A stretch of DNA of 64,000 bases from Oceanococcus atlanticus. Lineage in GTDB: Bacteria > Pseudomonadota > Gammaproteobacteria > Nevskiales > Oceanococcaceae. The position numbers were made by a program, and so were the translations under genes. Numbering within the stretch: position 1 is the stretch's first letter; every line of letters starts with the position of its first letter. This document shows positions 51,510 through 59,447 of the stretch, in pieces. The stretch spans positions 372,001-436,000 of the forward strand of contig NZ_AQQV01000001.1 in assembly GCF_002088235.1 (NCBI RefSeq), given 5' to 3'. The notes under the pieces were generated by a model. It was not told the origin of the DNA, did not search any database, and worked only from the letters and a program-made list of their open reading frames with translations.

Positions 51510-52622
51510 ATGAGCGATTCAGACACGCTGCGCATGCCGCAGCGTCGAGTGGTGCTGCAATCAGGCGGCGTAGCGCTGATGAGCGCCTGGTTGATGCCGT
51601 TAAGCGGATGTCAGCCCGGCAGCGGTGGGCGTCAGGCCACGCTGGCCGCGGCACAATCTTCGGATCAACCCGCCACGCCACATGCAGCCTTCCTGAGCGA
51701 GAACGAAAAACGCAGCCTGCGTGCCCTGTGCGACCGCCTGATTCCGGCCGGCCTGCAACCCGGCGCCGCGGCAGGCCACGCAGAAGAAGCCATCGATGCT
51801 TTACTGGCTGCCTTCAACACAGATCCACCACTCATTTACGCCGGCGGGCCTTTTTCTGATCGAGCCGGCGCGAGCAGCAACAATTTTGCTCGCTTCCTTG
51901 CCCTGGACGAATATGAAACGCTGGCTTGGAGGCTGGTCATTGAAGGTTCGCAAGGGCGTCCGGAACGTGAGTTCAATGGACCCGTGCAAGGCCTGCAACA
52001 GCGATACCGCGAAGGCTTGGCCCATCTGGACGCACGCGCCGCGCAGCTTGCCACCGGGGTGCTGCCGGCTGCCCTTGGTCAGATTCTGCAAGAACAACTC
52101 AGCGGCACACCGCTGTCAGCCGTCCTGGATCTGATCAATCAGCTCAGCGGCAGCGAGCACTTTGCCGACCTGCCCGCACTGTTGCGTGACGTGATCGTAT
52201 TCGACCCCAGCGACGCGCAAACCCAGGCTCTGATCGATGTTGCATTTCCCAACACCCTGGATGGTCTGTACGGCGCCCCCGAGTACGGTGGCAACCGCGA
52301 TCTCGTCGGCTGGACATCAACCGACTGGCCCGGCGATGTGCAACCGCGCGGCTACACCGACAGCGAAGTGATCAACCGCGACCAACCCGGGCTGTTCGAC
52401 GCTTTTCTGCCTCCATCCTACGGTGGACAGGATCACGGCCCCGCGAACAAAGCCGTTTCTCAGGAGCCGCGCGCAGAACTGCCACCGTTGCTGATTGTTG
52501 CGGGTGAAAGTCTCGCCGCCAACATCATGGCCGCCGACGGCTCCCTCGCGGCGTTGCGCCAGCGCTTGTCCGCTGCTGCCAATCCGCGACCGGAATGGGT
52601 ATGGAGGGCCGATCATGCCTGA
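51510..52622 (+). CDS. Gluconate 2-dehydrogenase subunit 3-like, Tat-exported
   Basis: This 370-residue protein has a twin-arginine-like signal (QRRVVLQSGGVALMSAW) with a Cys (LSGCQPG) typical of lipoproteins. The segment LSENEKRSLRALCDRLIPAG begins the gluconate 2-dehydrogenase subunit 3 domain. In the known three-subunit dehydrogenases this small subunit helps export the folded flavoprotein. GGAG lies 6 bases before the ATG. Its stop overlaps the GMC gene by 8 bases, indicating one complex. The protein is larger than usual for this family (about 200). Confidence 0.82.
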   Translation: MSDSDTLRMPQRRVVLQSGGVALMSAWLMPLSGCQPGSGGRQATLAAAQSSDQPATPHAAFLSENEKRSLRALCDRLIPAGLQPGAAAGHAEEAIDALLAAFNTDPPLIYAGGPFSDRAGASSNNFARFLALDEYETLAWRLVIEGSQGRPEREFNGPVQGLQQRYREGLAHLDARAAQLATGVLPAALGQILQEQLSGTPLSAVLDLINQLSGSEHFADLPALLRDVIVFDPSDAQTQALIDVAFPNTLDGLYGAPEYGGNRDLVGWTSTDWPGDVQPRGYTDSEVINRDQPGLFDAFLPPSYGGQDHGPANKAVSQEPRAELPPLLIVAGESLAANIMAADGSLAALRQRLSAAANPRPEWVWRADHA

Positions 52623-54321
52623 GGCCGTCATCATCGGGTCCGGCCCCGCCGGCAGTATCGCCGCTCACGAGCTTGCCGCTCAGGGCTGGTCCGTCACAGT
52701 CCTCGAACGCGGCCGCAATCTGCGCCCTGGTTTTGGTGAAGTCGAAAGCCGCGACTTGGGCACCCTCTACGCCAACGACGAGGTCAAAACAGCACGCCAT
52801 TTCGGCTTTCCTCATCCCCGCCTCGAGCCCGTCACCGGGCGCACCCAGGGTGAAGCGGCGGAGGGCATCTCACGCAGTGTGCAAGGCACGCACGTCTCCC
52901 TCGGCGCTGCGGTTGGCGGCACATCGTTGCACTACAACGCCAAATTCCCGCGCTTCTGGCGCGGCGATTTCAAACAGCTGTCCGAATTGGGCCCCGTTGA
53001 CGGCACCCAGGTGGCTGACTGGCCCATCAGCTATGACGAGCTGGCCCCCTACTACGACGAAGTCGAGCGCACCATTGGTGTTCAGGGTGATGTGCATCTG
53101 ATGCCCGAGCGTACGCTGCAACAAGCGCCACGCGCGGGTCAGTTCGTGATGCCGCCCAACCCCACCGGCTACGCTGCGCGCGCCCTTGCGCGAGGCGCCA
53201 TGAATGTGGGCTGGGAACCCTACCCCTACCCGTCGGCTGTCAATTCGCAAAGCTTTGATGGTCGCCCAGCCTGCAATTCCTGCGGGCTGTGCTCTTCATT
53301 CGGCTGCCCGATCAATGCACGCGGCGATGCCCTGGTGACCTATCTCAATCCGGCCGTGTTAAGCGGTCGCGTCCGCGTCATAGAACGTGCCCTGGTTTAT
53401 CGCATAGAAACCTCATCGGACGGCAAGCGTGCGACCGATGTCCGTTACTTCGACCGCGATGGCCAGGCTCGTCACATCAGCGCCGACAAGATCCTGCTCG
53501 CAGCAAGCCCAGTGCAAACGGCGCGACTGTTGCTGTTATCGGCCAACAGCGCTCACCCTTTGGGCCTGGGCAATCGCTCAGATCAGGTCGGGCGCAACAT
53601 GATGTTCCACTGGTTCACGATCGGCGGCGCGGTTTTCGCGCGCGATGTACAACCCGGTCGCGCACAAAGCACCACAGTCGAAATCGATGACCTGGTTGGC
53701 CCGTTCAGCGGCCCGGCCGTTAGCGCACTGGGCGTGCCCTATATCAAAGGTGGCTTGATTCAGGTTGGCGGTTCGGTGCCGTTACTGCAGGAGGCTTACC
53801 AGTACGCCGGGCTGGGAGTGCCGGCAGGGGCGCCACACAAAGCACTGGTTCAACTGGGCCTGATACGCAAACGGGTGGCTGGCATTCAGCTGGTCGGCGA
53901 AGACCTGCCTCAGGCAGCCAATCGGGTCGACCTCGACCCCACAGTCAAGGATTGGCGCGGACTGCCAGCGCCACGCGTCACCTGGGCACCCCATGCCCAC
54001 GAACGCGCCTCGGCGGCTTACACCGCACCGTTGTTGCTGGCCATGCTGCAGGCTACACCAGGCGCCAGCGGTGCCATGGTGTTGCCCGATCCGCTGATGT
54101 CGGATCAACCGACCCTGTCGGCACACCATGCCGGCACCGCGCGCTTCGGTGATGACCCGCAGAGCACCGTGTGCGACCGCTGGGGCCGTCTGCATGACTG
54201 CGACAACGTGCACGTGGTGGACGGTTCATTGTTCCCCACCTTCCCAGGCTTCAACCCCACCCTCACGATACTGGCCAACTCGCTGCGCATAGCGCGGGCG
54301 ATTGGCCACAGCGTGACCTGA
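52615..54321 (+). CDS. GMC-family flavoprotein oxidoreductase with Cys-rich segment
   Basis: This 568-residue protein starts with the FAD-binding motif VIIGSGPAGSIAAHELAAQG and ends with the GMC C-terminal region VVDGSLFPTFPGFNPTLTIL. A segment ACNSCGLCSSFGCPINARGD has the CxxCGxCxxxGC spacing seen in membrane-linked GMC dehydrogenases, possibly for an iron-sulfur cluster. It probably oxidises a sugar, polyol or sterol, with subunit 3 as export partner. No cytochrome subunit is encoded beside it. The substrate is not readable; the downstream ThuA-like protein hints at a sugar. Confidence 0.85.
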   Translation: MPEAVIIGSGPAGSIAAHELAAQGWSVTVLERGRNLRPGFGEVESRDLGTLYANDEVKTARHFGFPHPRLEPVTGRTQGEAAEGISRSVQGTHVSLGAAVGGTSLHYNAKFPRFWRGDFKQLSELGPVDGTQVADWPISYDELAPYYDEVERTIGVQGDVHLMPERTLQQAPRAGQFVMPPNPTGYAARALARGAMNVGWEPYPYPSAVNSQSFDGRPACNSCGLCSSFGCPINARGDALVTYLNPAVLSGRVRVIERALVYRIETSSDGKRATDVRYFDRDGQARHISADKILLAASPVQTARLLLLSANSAHPLGLGNRSDQVGRNMMFHWFTIGGAVFARDVQPGRAQSTTVEIDDLVGPFSGPAVSALGVPYIKGGLIQVGGSVPLLQEAYQYAGLGVPAGAPHKALVQLGLIRKRVAGIQLVGEDLPQAANRVDLDPTVKDWRGLPAPRVTWAPHAHERASAAYTAPLLLAMLQATPGASGAMVLPDPLMSDQPTLSAHHAGTARFGDDPQSTVCDRWGRLHDCDNVHVVDGSLFPTFPGFNPTLTILANSLRIARAIGHSVT

Positions 54322-54332
54322 CAGGCGTCATC

Positions 54333-55268
54333 ATGCAGAGAACTTTCTCCCTAGCGCCGCTGCTCGTCGGCCTGCTGACCCTCTCACTGCTCACTGCATG
54401 TGGCTCTGAGAATGACGATCCCAGCGAACAGAGCAGCTTCCGCCTGCTGGTGTTTTCTCACACCGCCGGCTTTCGCCACGCCTCGATTGAAACGGGCGTG
54501 GATGCGGTGCGCCAACTCGGCTTGATGCACGGATTCGAGGTCGATCACAGCGAGGACCCCAGCCTCTTCAACGATGTCGAACTGGCCCGCTATGCCGCTG
54601 TCATGTGGCTGAGCACCACCGGCGACGTTCTGGATGAACAACAGCAAATGGCCTTTGAACGCTACATCCGCGGTGGCGGCGGTTACGTGGGGGTGCATTC
54701 GGCCTCGGATACCGAGTACGACTGGCCGTTCTACGCCGAGCTGGTCGGTGCCTATTTCCATAGCCATCCGGTTTTTCCGCTGGGCGCCGATGAAGGCCCC
54801 GGCGTGCAAAATGGCGAACTGCACGTCGAGGCCGAAGATCATCCTTCGACCGCGCACCTGCCCCGTCCTTGGGCCATCGAAGACGAGTTTTACAGCTTTC
54901 GCAGCAACCCCCGCGGTCAGGTCCGGGTGCTCCTCAACATCGACGAGCAAAGCTACAACCAGGACCCGAACACCACCAACATCGGCGCGGATGCTTTCCT
55001 GATCGGAGAAACAGGCAGCATGAATGACCATCCCATGAGCTGGTGCCACACCCGACTCGGCGGGCACGCCTGGTACACCGCGCTCGGTCATTCGATCAGC
55101 CTATACGAAGACGCCAACTTCCGCCGCCATTTGCTTGCCGGCATCTTCACCGCAAGTGGTCGCCAAAGCGCTGATTGCACGCCACGCGAAGACGGCCCAT
55201 TGGCCGAGCCTGAGAGCGGCCCCGCCTTTCCCCCTCTGCTACCGTTGGCGGCCGAACTGGGCGGCTGA
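54333..55268 (+). CDS. ThuA-like lipoprotein
   Basis: This 311-residue lipoprotein (lipobox LTAC) has the ThuA domain: LLVFSHTAGFRHASIETGVD, the GGGYVGVHSASDTEYDWPFY segment and MSWCHTRLGGHAWYTALGHS. ThuA acts with ThuB on trehalose/3-keto-sugar metabolism in rhizobia. The domain is glutamine-amidotransferase-like. Here it is encoded 11 bases after the GMC gene, so the operon could oxidise a glycoside and process the keto-sugar outside the inner membrane. This is inference from order. Confidence 0.85.
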   Translation: MQRTFSLAPLLVGLLTLSLLTACGSENDDPSEQSSFRLLVFSHTAGFRHASIETGVDAVRQLGLMHGFEVDHSEDPSLFNDVELARYAAVMWLSTTGDVLDEQQQMAFERYIRGGGGYVGVHSASDTEYDWPFYAELVGAYFHSHPVFPLGADEGPGVQNGELHVEAEDHPSTAHLPRPWAIEDEFYSFRSNPRGQVRVLLNIDEQSYNQDPNTTNIGADAFLIGETGSMNDHPMSWCHTRLGGHAWYTALGHSISLYEDANFRRHLLAGIFTASGRQSADCTPREDGPLAEPESGPAFPPLLPLAAELGG

Positions 55269-55300
55269 ACCCAGCGCGTGACAGCGCTACACTGCGCGGC

Positions 55301-55729
55301 ATGAGCTGGGACTATCCGAATCCGTTCGTCCATCGCGTGCGCGTCGGCGCCGACGCCATCGACCGCATGCAGCACGTCAACAACGTGCGCTATCTGGAAT
55401 ACCTGGAACAGACCGCCTGGGCCCACACCGAGCATCTGGGGCTTGGCTGGGAGGTTTACGAGCGACTCAACACCGGGGTGGTCGCGCACCGCACCGAGAT
55501 CGACTATCTGCGCGCGGCGCTGCTCGGCGATGAATTGCACATCGCCACCTGGTGCACGGCCAACGACGGCAAACTGCGCCTGGAGCGCAGTTATCAGATT
55601 CGCCGCCCGGCGGACGATGCCACCATCGTGCGCGCGGTGACACAGTGGATCAGCGTGGATCTCAAAAGCGGTCGCCCCAAGCGCATGCCGGCCGAGTTTG
55701 CGGCGGCCTATCGGGTCACCGGCGGCTGA
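55301..55729 (+). CDS. Hotdog-fold acyl-CoA thioesterase (4HBT family)
   Basis: This 142-residue hotdog protein has VRVGADAIDRMQHVNNVRYLEYL, which contains the Asp/His-type motif of 4HBT thioesterases, and EIDYLRAALLGDELHIATWC. It should cleave acyl-CoA in the cytoplasm. It is unrelated in close sequence to the other thioesterase at 25203. Its last 14 bases overlap the convergent metal-receptor gene. Confidence 0.85.
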   Translation: MSWDYPNPFVHRVRVGADAIDRMQHVNNVRYLEYLEQTAWAHTEHLGLGWEVYERLNTGVVAHRTEIDYLRAALLGDELHIATWCTANDGKLRLERSYQIRRPADDATIVRAVTQWISVDLKSGRPKRMPAEFAAAYRVTGG

Positions 55730-56537
55730 TGCTAGGGTCCTGGCGCGCCTCATCCAGCGCCGTGACCAGTTCACCAAGATAGCGTGCCGCCATAAGCATG
55801 CGGGCGCCGTACCAGCTGAACATTTCGCCATCGACCAGCTGCATGTGCGTGCCCGGCATGAGTCGCGCCAACTCCTCGGCGTGCTTGTGCTCGAAGGGAT
55901 AAGGCTCAGAGCTGAGCAAGCACACATCGGGCTTGAGTGCGGCCAGCTCGGCGGAATCAATTTGCGGATAGCGCCCCGGCAAACCCAGCGCCACATTGCT
56001 CATGCCGGCGCGCTGCAACACTGCGTTGATGTAGGTGTCCTGGCCTGCGGCCATCCAGGGCTTGCGCCAGATCAGATACAGCACGCGCAGCGGTTGCCGC
56101 AACTTCGCAATGCCTTGCCAGGCTTGCTCAATGCGCTGAACCAGTTGATCGGCCGTCATGTCCTGTCCCGTCAAGCGCCCCAGCACCCCGATGGCGTCCA
56201 AGGCCTGCTCAAGATTCTGGATGTCGCAGACATAGACCGGCCAGCGCTGCGCCAGTGCCTCGACATCCTCGCGCCGGTTCTCTTCCTTCTCGGCGATGAT
56301 CAGATCCGGCGCGCAGGCGGTCATGCCATCAAAGTCGATTTTCTTGGTGCCCCCCACCACCGCCACGGCGTCAATCTGCGGCGCCGGGTGGATGCAGTAA
56401 CGGGTTCGCCCAACCAGCCGCTCATCCAACCCCAGCTCAAACAGGGTTTCGGTCAGCGAGGGACACAGGCATACCACACGCTGCGGGCGCTCCGGCACGG
56501 CCACCACACGGCCACAGGCATCGGTCAATTCAGGCAT
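55716..56537 (-). CDS. Helical-backbone metal receptor (BtuF-like) without signal peptide
   Basis: This 273-residue protein has the type-III substrate-binding fold: RVVCLCPSLTETLFELGLDERLVGRTRYC, then GMTACAPDLIIAEKEEN and AALKPDVCLLSSEPYPF. It resembles BtuF-type cobalamin or iron-siderophore receptors but starts directly at MPELTDACGRVVAVPERPQR, with no signal peptide. Such leaderless versions are known in proteobacteria and their role is unclear. It lies 26 bases after the seven-gene VWA operon on the same strand and could be its last gene or a separate one. Confidence 0.78.
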   Translation of the reverse strand: MPELTDACGRVVAVPERPQRVVCLCPSLTETLFELGLDERLVGRTRYCIHPAPQIDAVAVVGGTKKIDFDGMTACAPDLIIAEKEENRREDVEALAQRWPVYVCDIQNLEQALDAIGVLGRLTGQDMTADQLVQRIEQAWQGIAKLRQPLRVLYLIWRKPWMAAGQDTYINAVLQRAGMSNVALGLPGRYPQIDSAELAALKPDVCLLSSEPYPFEHKHAEELARLMPGTHMQLVDGEMFSWYGARMLMAARYLGELVTALDEARQDPSISRR

Positions 56538-56563
56538 GTGGCGAGTATACGAACTGCAGCGCC

Positions 56564-57592
56564 CTACTTGCGCTCCAGCGCCGCGATCAGAAAGTCGACG
56601 TACATGGTGGCAATGCTTTCACGGTAGGCATCCGGCTGTCCGGCACTGCGGGCGGTGTGCTGAAAAAGATCACGCGAGGCGCGGTGCTTGGCGCGCTGCC
56701 AGCCGTTGAGTTCATCAAGCCCCGAAAAATGCAGAATCAGCTTGCGCTGCTGTGGCGATGCCCGGGTCCACTGGCTGACCAGCGCGCTGAACTGGCGCGC
56801 CCGGGTCTGCCCCCAGGCGCCCATGTTGATGCCGCCGCGTGGGGTTTCGTAGGGCCCCACGTCACCCAGTACCATCAGAACCTGGCGCTTCTTGGGGTGC
56901 GCCGCGCTGAAGGTGCTGAGCGCCCACTGGGTTGCCTCTAGAATGGGCGCTGCACCGGCCTCGGCCTGTTGCGCTTGAAGAAACCCACGCAGTGCGTTGA
57001 GGCTGGCGCCACCATCATCCTGGTAAGGGCGTATCCAGCGACGCTGGAAATAGGCGCTGGCGTCATAGCCGGCACTGTTGTTGCGGTAGGCCACGATGCT
57101 GATGGTGACTTTCTCGGAGATCAGCGGCAGAAGCTGGGCCAGACGCAGCACAGCGTTCTCCAGATTGTCGATCTCGTGCGCCATGCTGTTGGACTTGTCC
57201 AGCGCGATAGCGATTTCTATCGGTGTGTCCTTGACCTCCGGGCGCGCCCGGCTGGCCCGCGCGCTCAAAGCCTGGGTTTCGCTGTTGAGTGCCTCAATAT
57301 CGGCCTGCAGCTTTTGGATCTCCTGATTAAGTTCGGCGACCGCACGCGTCGCATTGGCTTCGCGCTCGCGCTGCTGCTCTTCGATCACAAACCGCTGGGC
57401 CACGCAGGCCGCAATGTCATCAGCGCCCTGTGACTGAATTTGCGGCTCAGCCTGCTGCGGCACATCGGACACCCGGACCACGACCAGAAAAATCGTCATC
57501 AGCAGGACGAAGATCGCCATGGTGGCGAAGATGATGTCGGAAAAGGCTTCGTAGAAGCCGTCGCTGGGTGACTTGTCCTTGCGGCGGAACAT
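56564..57592 (-). CDS. MotB/ExbD-like stator protein fused to a VWA domain (copy 1)
   Basis: This 342-residue protein begins with a short cytoplasmic tail and one membrane segment, FYEAFSDIIFATMAIFVLLM (about residues 13-40). D19 sits at the cytoplasmic edge of the helix, where MotB, TolR and ExbD keep the proton-carrying Asp. A coiled coil (about 70-115) follows, then a von Willebrand factor A domain with MIDAS motif D132-K-S-N-S and the segment VLMVLGDVGPYE. No OmpA-like or TolR-type domain is present. It starts 2 bases after the stop of its paralogue. I infer a proton-powered B subunit with a ligand-binding VWA head. Confidence 0.8.
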   Translation of the reverse strand: MFRRKDKSPSDGFYEAFSDIIFATMAIFVLLMTIFLVVVRVSDVPQQAEPQIQSQGADDIAACVAQRFVIEEQQREREANATRAVAELNQEIQKLQADIEALNSETQALSARASRARPEVKDTPIEIAIALDKSNSMAHEIDNLENAVLRLAQLLPLISEKVTISIVAYRNNSAGYDASAYFQRRWIRPYQDDGGASLNALRGFLQAQQAEAGAAPILEATQWALSTFSAAHPKKRQVLMVLGDVGPYETPRGGINMGAWGQTRARQFSALVSQWTRASPQQRKLILHFSGLDELNGWQRAKHRASRDLFQHTARSAGQPDAYRESIATMYVDFLIAALERK

Positions 57593-57594
57593 GC

Positions 57595-58614
57595 TCAGCC
57601 CAGCGTCGCCAGAAAAATTAGCGCGGTCATGTCGGAACTGTTTTCCGAATAAGCCTCGTCATGCAGCACCGCATCGCCCAGACGGCGGAAGAACGCCTGA
57701 CTCTCAAGAAATTTCTGCTGTTGCTGACCGCTGGATTTGGCGATTTCATCCAGGCCGGAGAACAGCGCCAGCAGACGCCGTCCGGGCCCGGACTTCTGCC
57801 ACTGCGCAACCTGCTCAACCAGCGCGCGAGCCTGCTCGCGGTTGGCTGCCGTGATCGACTGATCCTGCCAACCATCTTCAAACGGGCCAACATCACCCAG
57901 CACCATCAGGACTTGCTGGCCGTGGAATGTGCCGGCGGCATCAAACATGGCCAAGGCCCGTTTGAGCGCACTGCCCAGCGGTGCCGAACCGGCCTCGGCA
58001 CGCAAGGCTTGGACCCAGCTGCGCAGATTTTTGGCGCTGCGGCCCTGATCCTGATGCGCCGGGCGTACCGGACTCAGCGGGTAGACGGCGCTGACATCAC
58101 GATTTTGTGCATCACGCCGATAGGCTACAACCCCCACGGCCACGCTGTTGACCATGCGCGGCAAGGTTTCTCCAAGCAGCGCGATGGACTCGGCCAGTTC
58201 ATCCAGCTCGCGCTGCATGCTGCCGGTCACATCAACGGCGATCACCAACTGCACATGATGGGCTTCACGTTCACCGCCTTGTTCGCGCCCGCCGAACGCT
58301 TCATTGGCGTTGCGATTCTCTTCCTGGGCGCTGGCCAACGACTGGCGCAGCTCATCAACCTGCGCCTGCAAGCCGCCCAGCTCAAGCTCATGCGGCGACG
58401 GCGTGGGATCGGGCACACACACCAGGGTTTCGATCTCTCCGTCGCTGGATTGCTGCTCCAGGGTGTCCGGTGGCGTGGCGGGCGCGCCTTCGCTCTTGCG
58501 GTTGAGCACCATGAAAATGCACATCAGCATGACCACGATGGCCATGGTGCCGAACATCAAATCGGACACGGTTTCGTAGAAACTCGTGCCGCTTGAGCGC
58601 GTGCGAAATTTCAC
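57595..58614 (-). CDS. MotB/ExbD-like stator protein fused to a VWA domain (copy 2)
   Basis: This 339-residue paralogue of the following gene has FYETVSDLMFGTMAIVVMLM as its membrane segment, with D18 in the equivalent proton position. A short coiled coil (about 80-105) precedes the VWA domain, whose MIDAS is D128-V-T-G-S, with VLMVLGDVGPFE conserved. The two copies share the FYE..SD..F.TMAI motif and the VWA core but differ in the linker, suggesting hetero-oligomeric use. The GTG start at 58614 overlaps the stop of the MotA-like gene as GTGA. Confidence 0.8.
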   Translation of the reverse strand: MKFRTRSSGTSFYETVSDLMFGTMAIVVMLMCIFMVLNRKSEGAPATPPDTLEQQSSDGEIETLVCVPDPTPSPHELELGGLQAQVDELRQSLASAQEENRNANEAFGGREQGGEREAHHVQLVIAVDVTGSMQRELDELAESIALLGETLPRMVNSVAVGVVAYRRDAQNRDVSAVYPLSPVRPAHQDQGRSAKNLRSWVQALRAEAGSAPLGSALKRALAMFDAAGTFHGQQVLMVLGDVGPFEDGWQDQSITAANREQARALVEQVAQWQKSGPGRRLLALFSGLDEIAKSSGQQQQKFLESQAFFRRLGDAVLHDEAYSENSSDMTALIFLATLG

Positions 58615-59417
58615 AGCCGGCCGATAACGTGAATGTCCGTCAACTCGGCCACCTCGGCCACATAGTCCGTGATGTGCCGTTCCACTACCGCGGTGAGTAC
58701 ACGCAGCACCACGCCGCCCAGCACCGCGCCAATCAAGGTGGTCATGAACGCCACGCCAAGCCCCGAAAGCGGGCCATCAGTGGCCGCCAGCGCCTGCAGC
58801 AAACCGTCACCCGCGCCCTGCGCCTGCATCACATCGGTGAGGCTGCTCATCATCAGCATCAGGCCAAGAATGGTGCCGATCAGCCCCAGGGTCACCAACA
58901 CGCTGGAGAACAGTTCGATAAAACGGTTTTCCGCACTCAGACGCTCGTGCAGAATCTCGATCAAGGTGTCCTGACTCACCGCCGCGGCAGGGCCATCGGC
59001 CTTGAGACTGCGGGTGCGCGACATCTCCAGCAGGTTTTTCAGGTGACGGGCGAAGTAATGGCGGTTCATGCCGCGCGGCACTGCGTCTTCCTCACCTTCA
59101 AAATGCAGCTGCTCGATACTGCGCCTGAGATGATGCGACGTGGCTGCACCGGCCTCATCGTCGGCGCGGATCGCCGGTGCGACAACCCGCTGGGCAATAT
59201 CGATCGCCCGCTGGGTTTCGCGATCGAGCATCAACATGACCCGCGCCTGATTGACGATCAGGGTGGTCGCAATCACCCCCATGGCCAGATACATGGTGCG
59301 CTCAACCAGACCGTGAAAACGCGGATCGATCCAGCTCAACCAGAAGGCGATGCCAACCAGCAAGGCCGCACCGCCGATCAGTGCAAACCACAAAGCCCAG
59401 CTTTTCAGCCCTGACAT
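58611..59417 (-). CDS. MotA/TolQ/ExbB-like proton-channel subunit
   Basis: This 268-residue protein has membrane segments at about 7-28, 36-58, 168-193 and 217-245. The last two carry GLIGTILGLM (178-187) and GLGVAFMTTLIGAVLGG (219-235), the channel-lining signatures of the MotA/TolQ/ExbB family with polar Thr residues. The loop between TM2 and TM3 is cytoplasmic and helical. The ATG at 59417 has AGGAG 9 bases upstream. It overlaps the first VWA gene by 4 bases, so the stator A and B partners are translated together. It lacks the long tail of ZorA. Confidence 0.85.
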   Translation of the reverse strand: MSGLKSWALWFALIGGAALLVGIAFWLSWIDPRFHGLVERTMYLAMGVIATTLIVNQARVMLMLDRETQRAIDIAQRVVAPAIRADDEAGAATSHHLRRSIEQLHFEGEEDAVPRGMNRHYFARHLKNLLEMSRTRSLKADGPAAAVSQDTLIEILHERLSAENRFIELFSSVLVTLGLIGTILGLMLMMSSLTDVMQAQGAGDGLLQALAATDGPLSGLGVAFMTTLIGAVLGGVVLRVLTAVVERHITDYVAEVAELTDIHVIGRL

Positions 59418-59447
59418 AGGTACTCGCTCCTGCTGCACAGACAGCAT

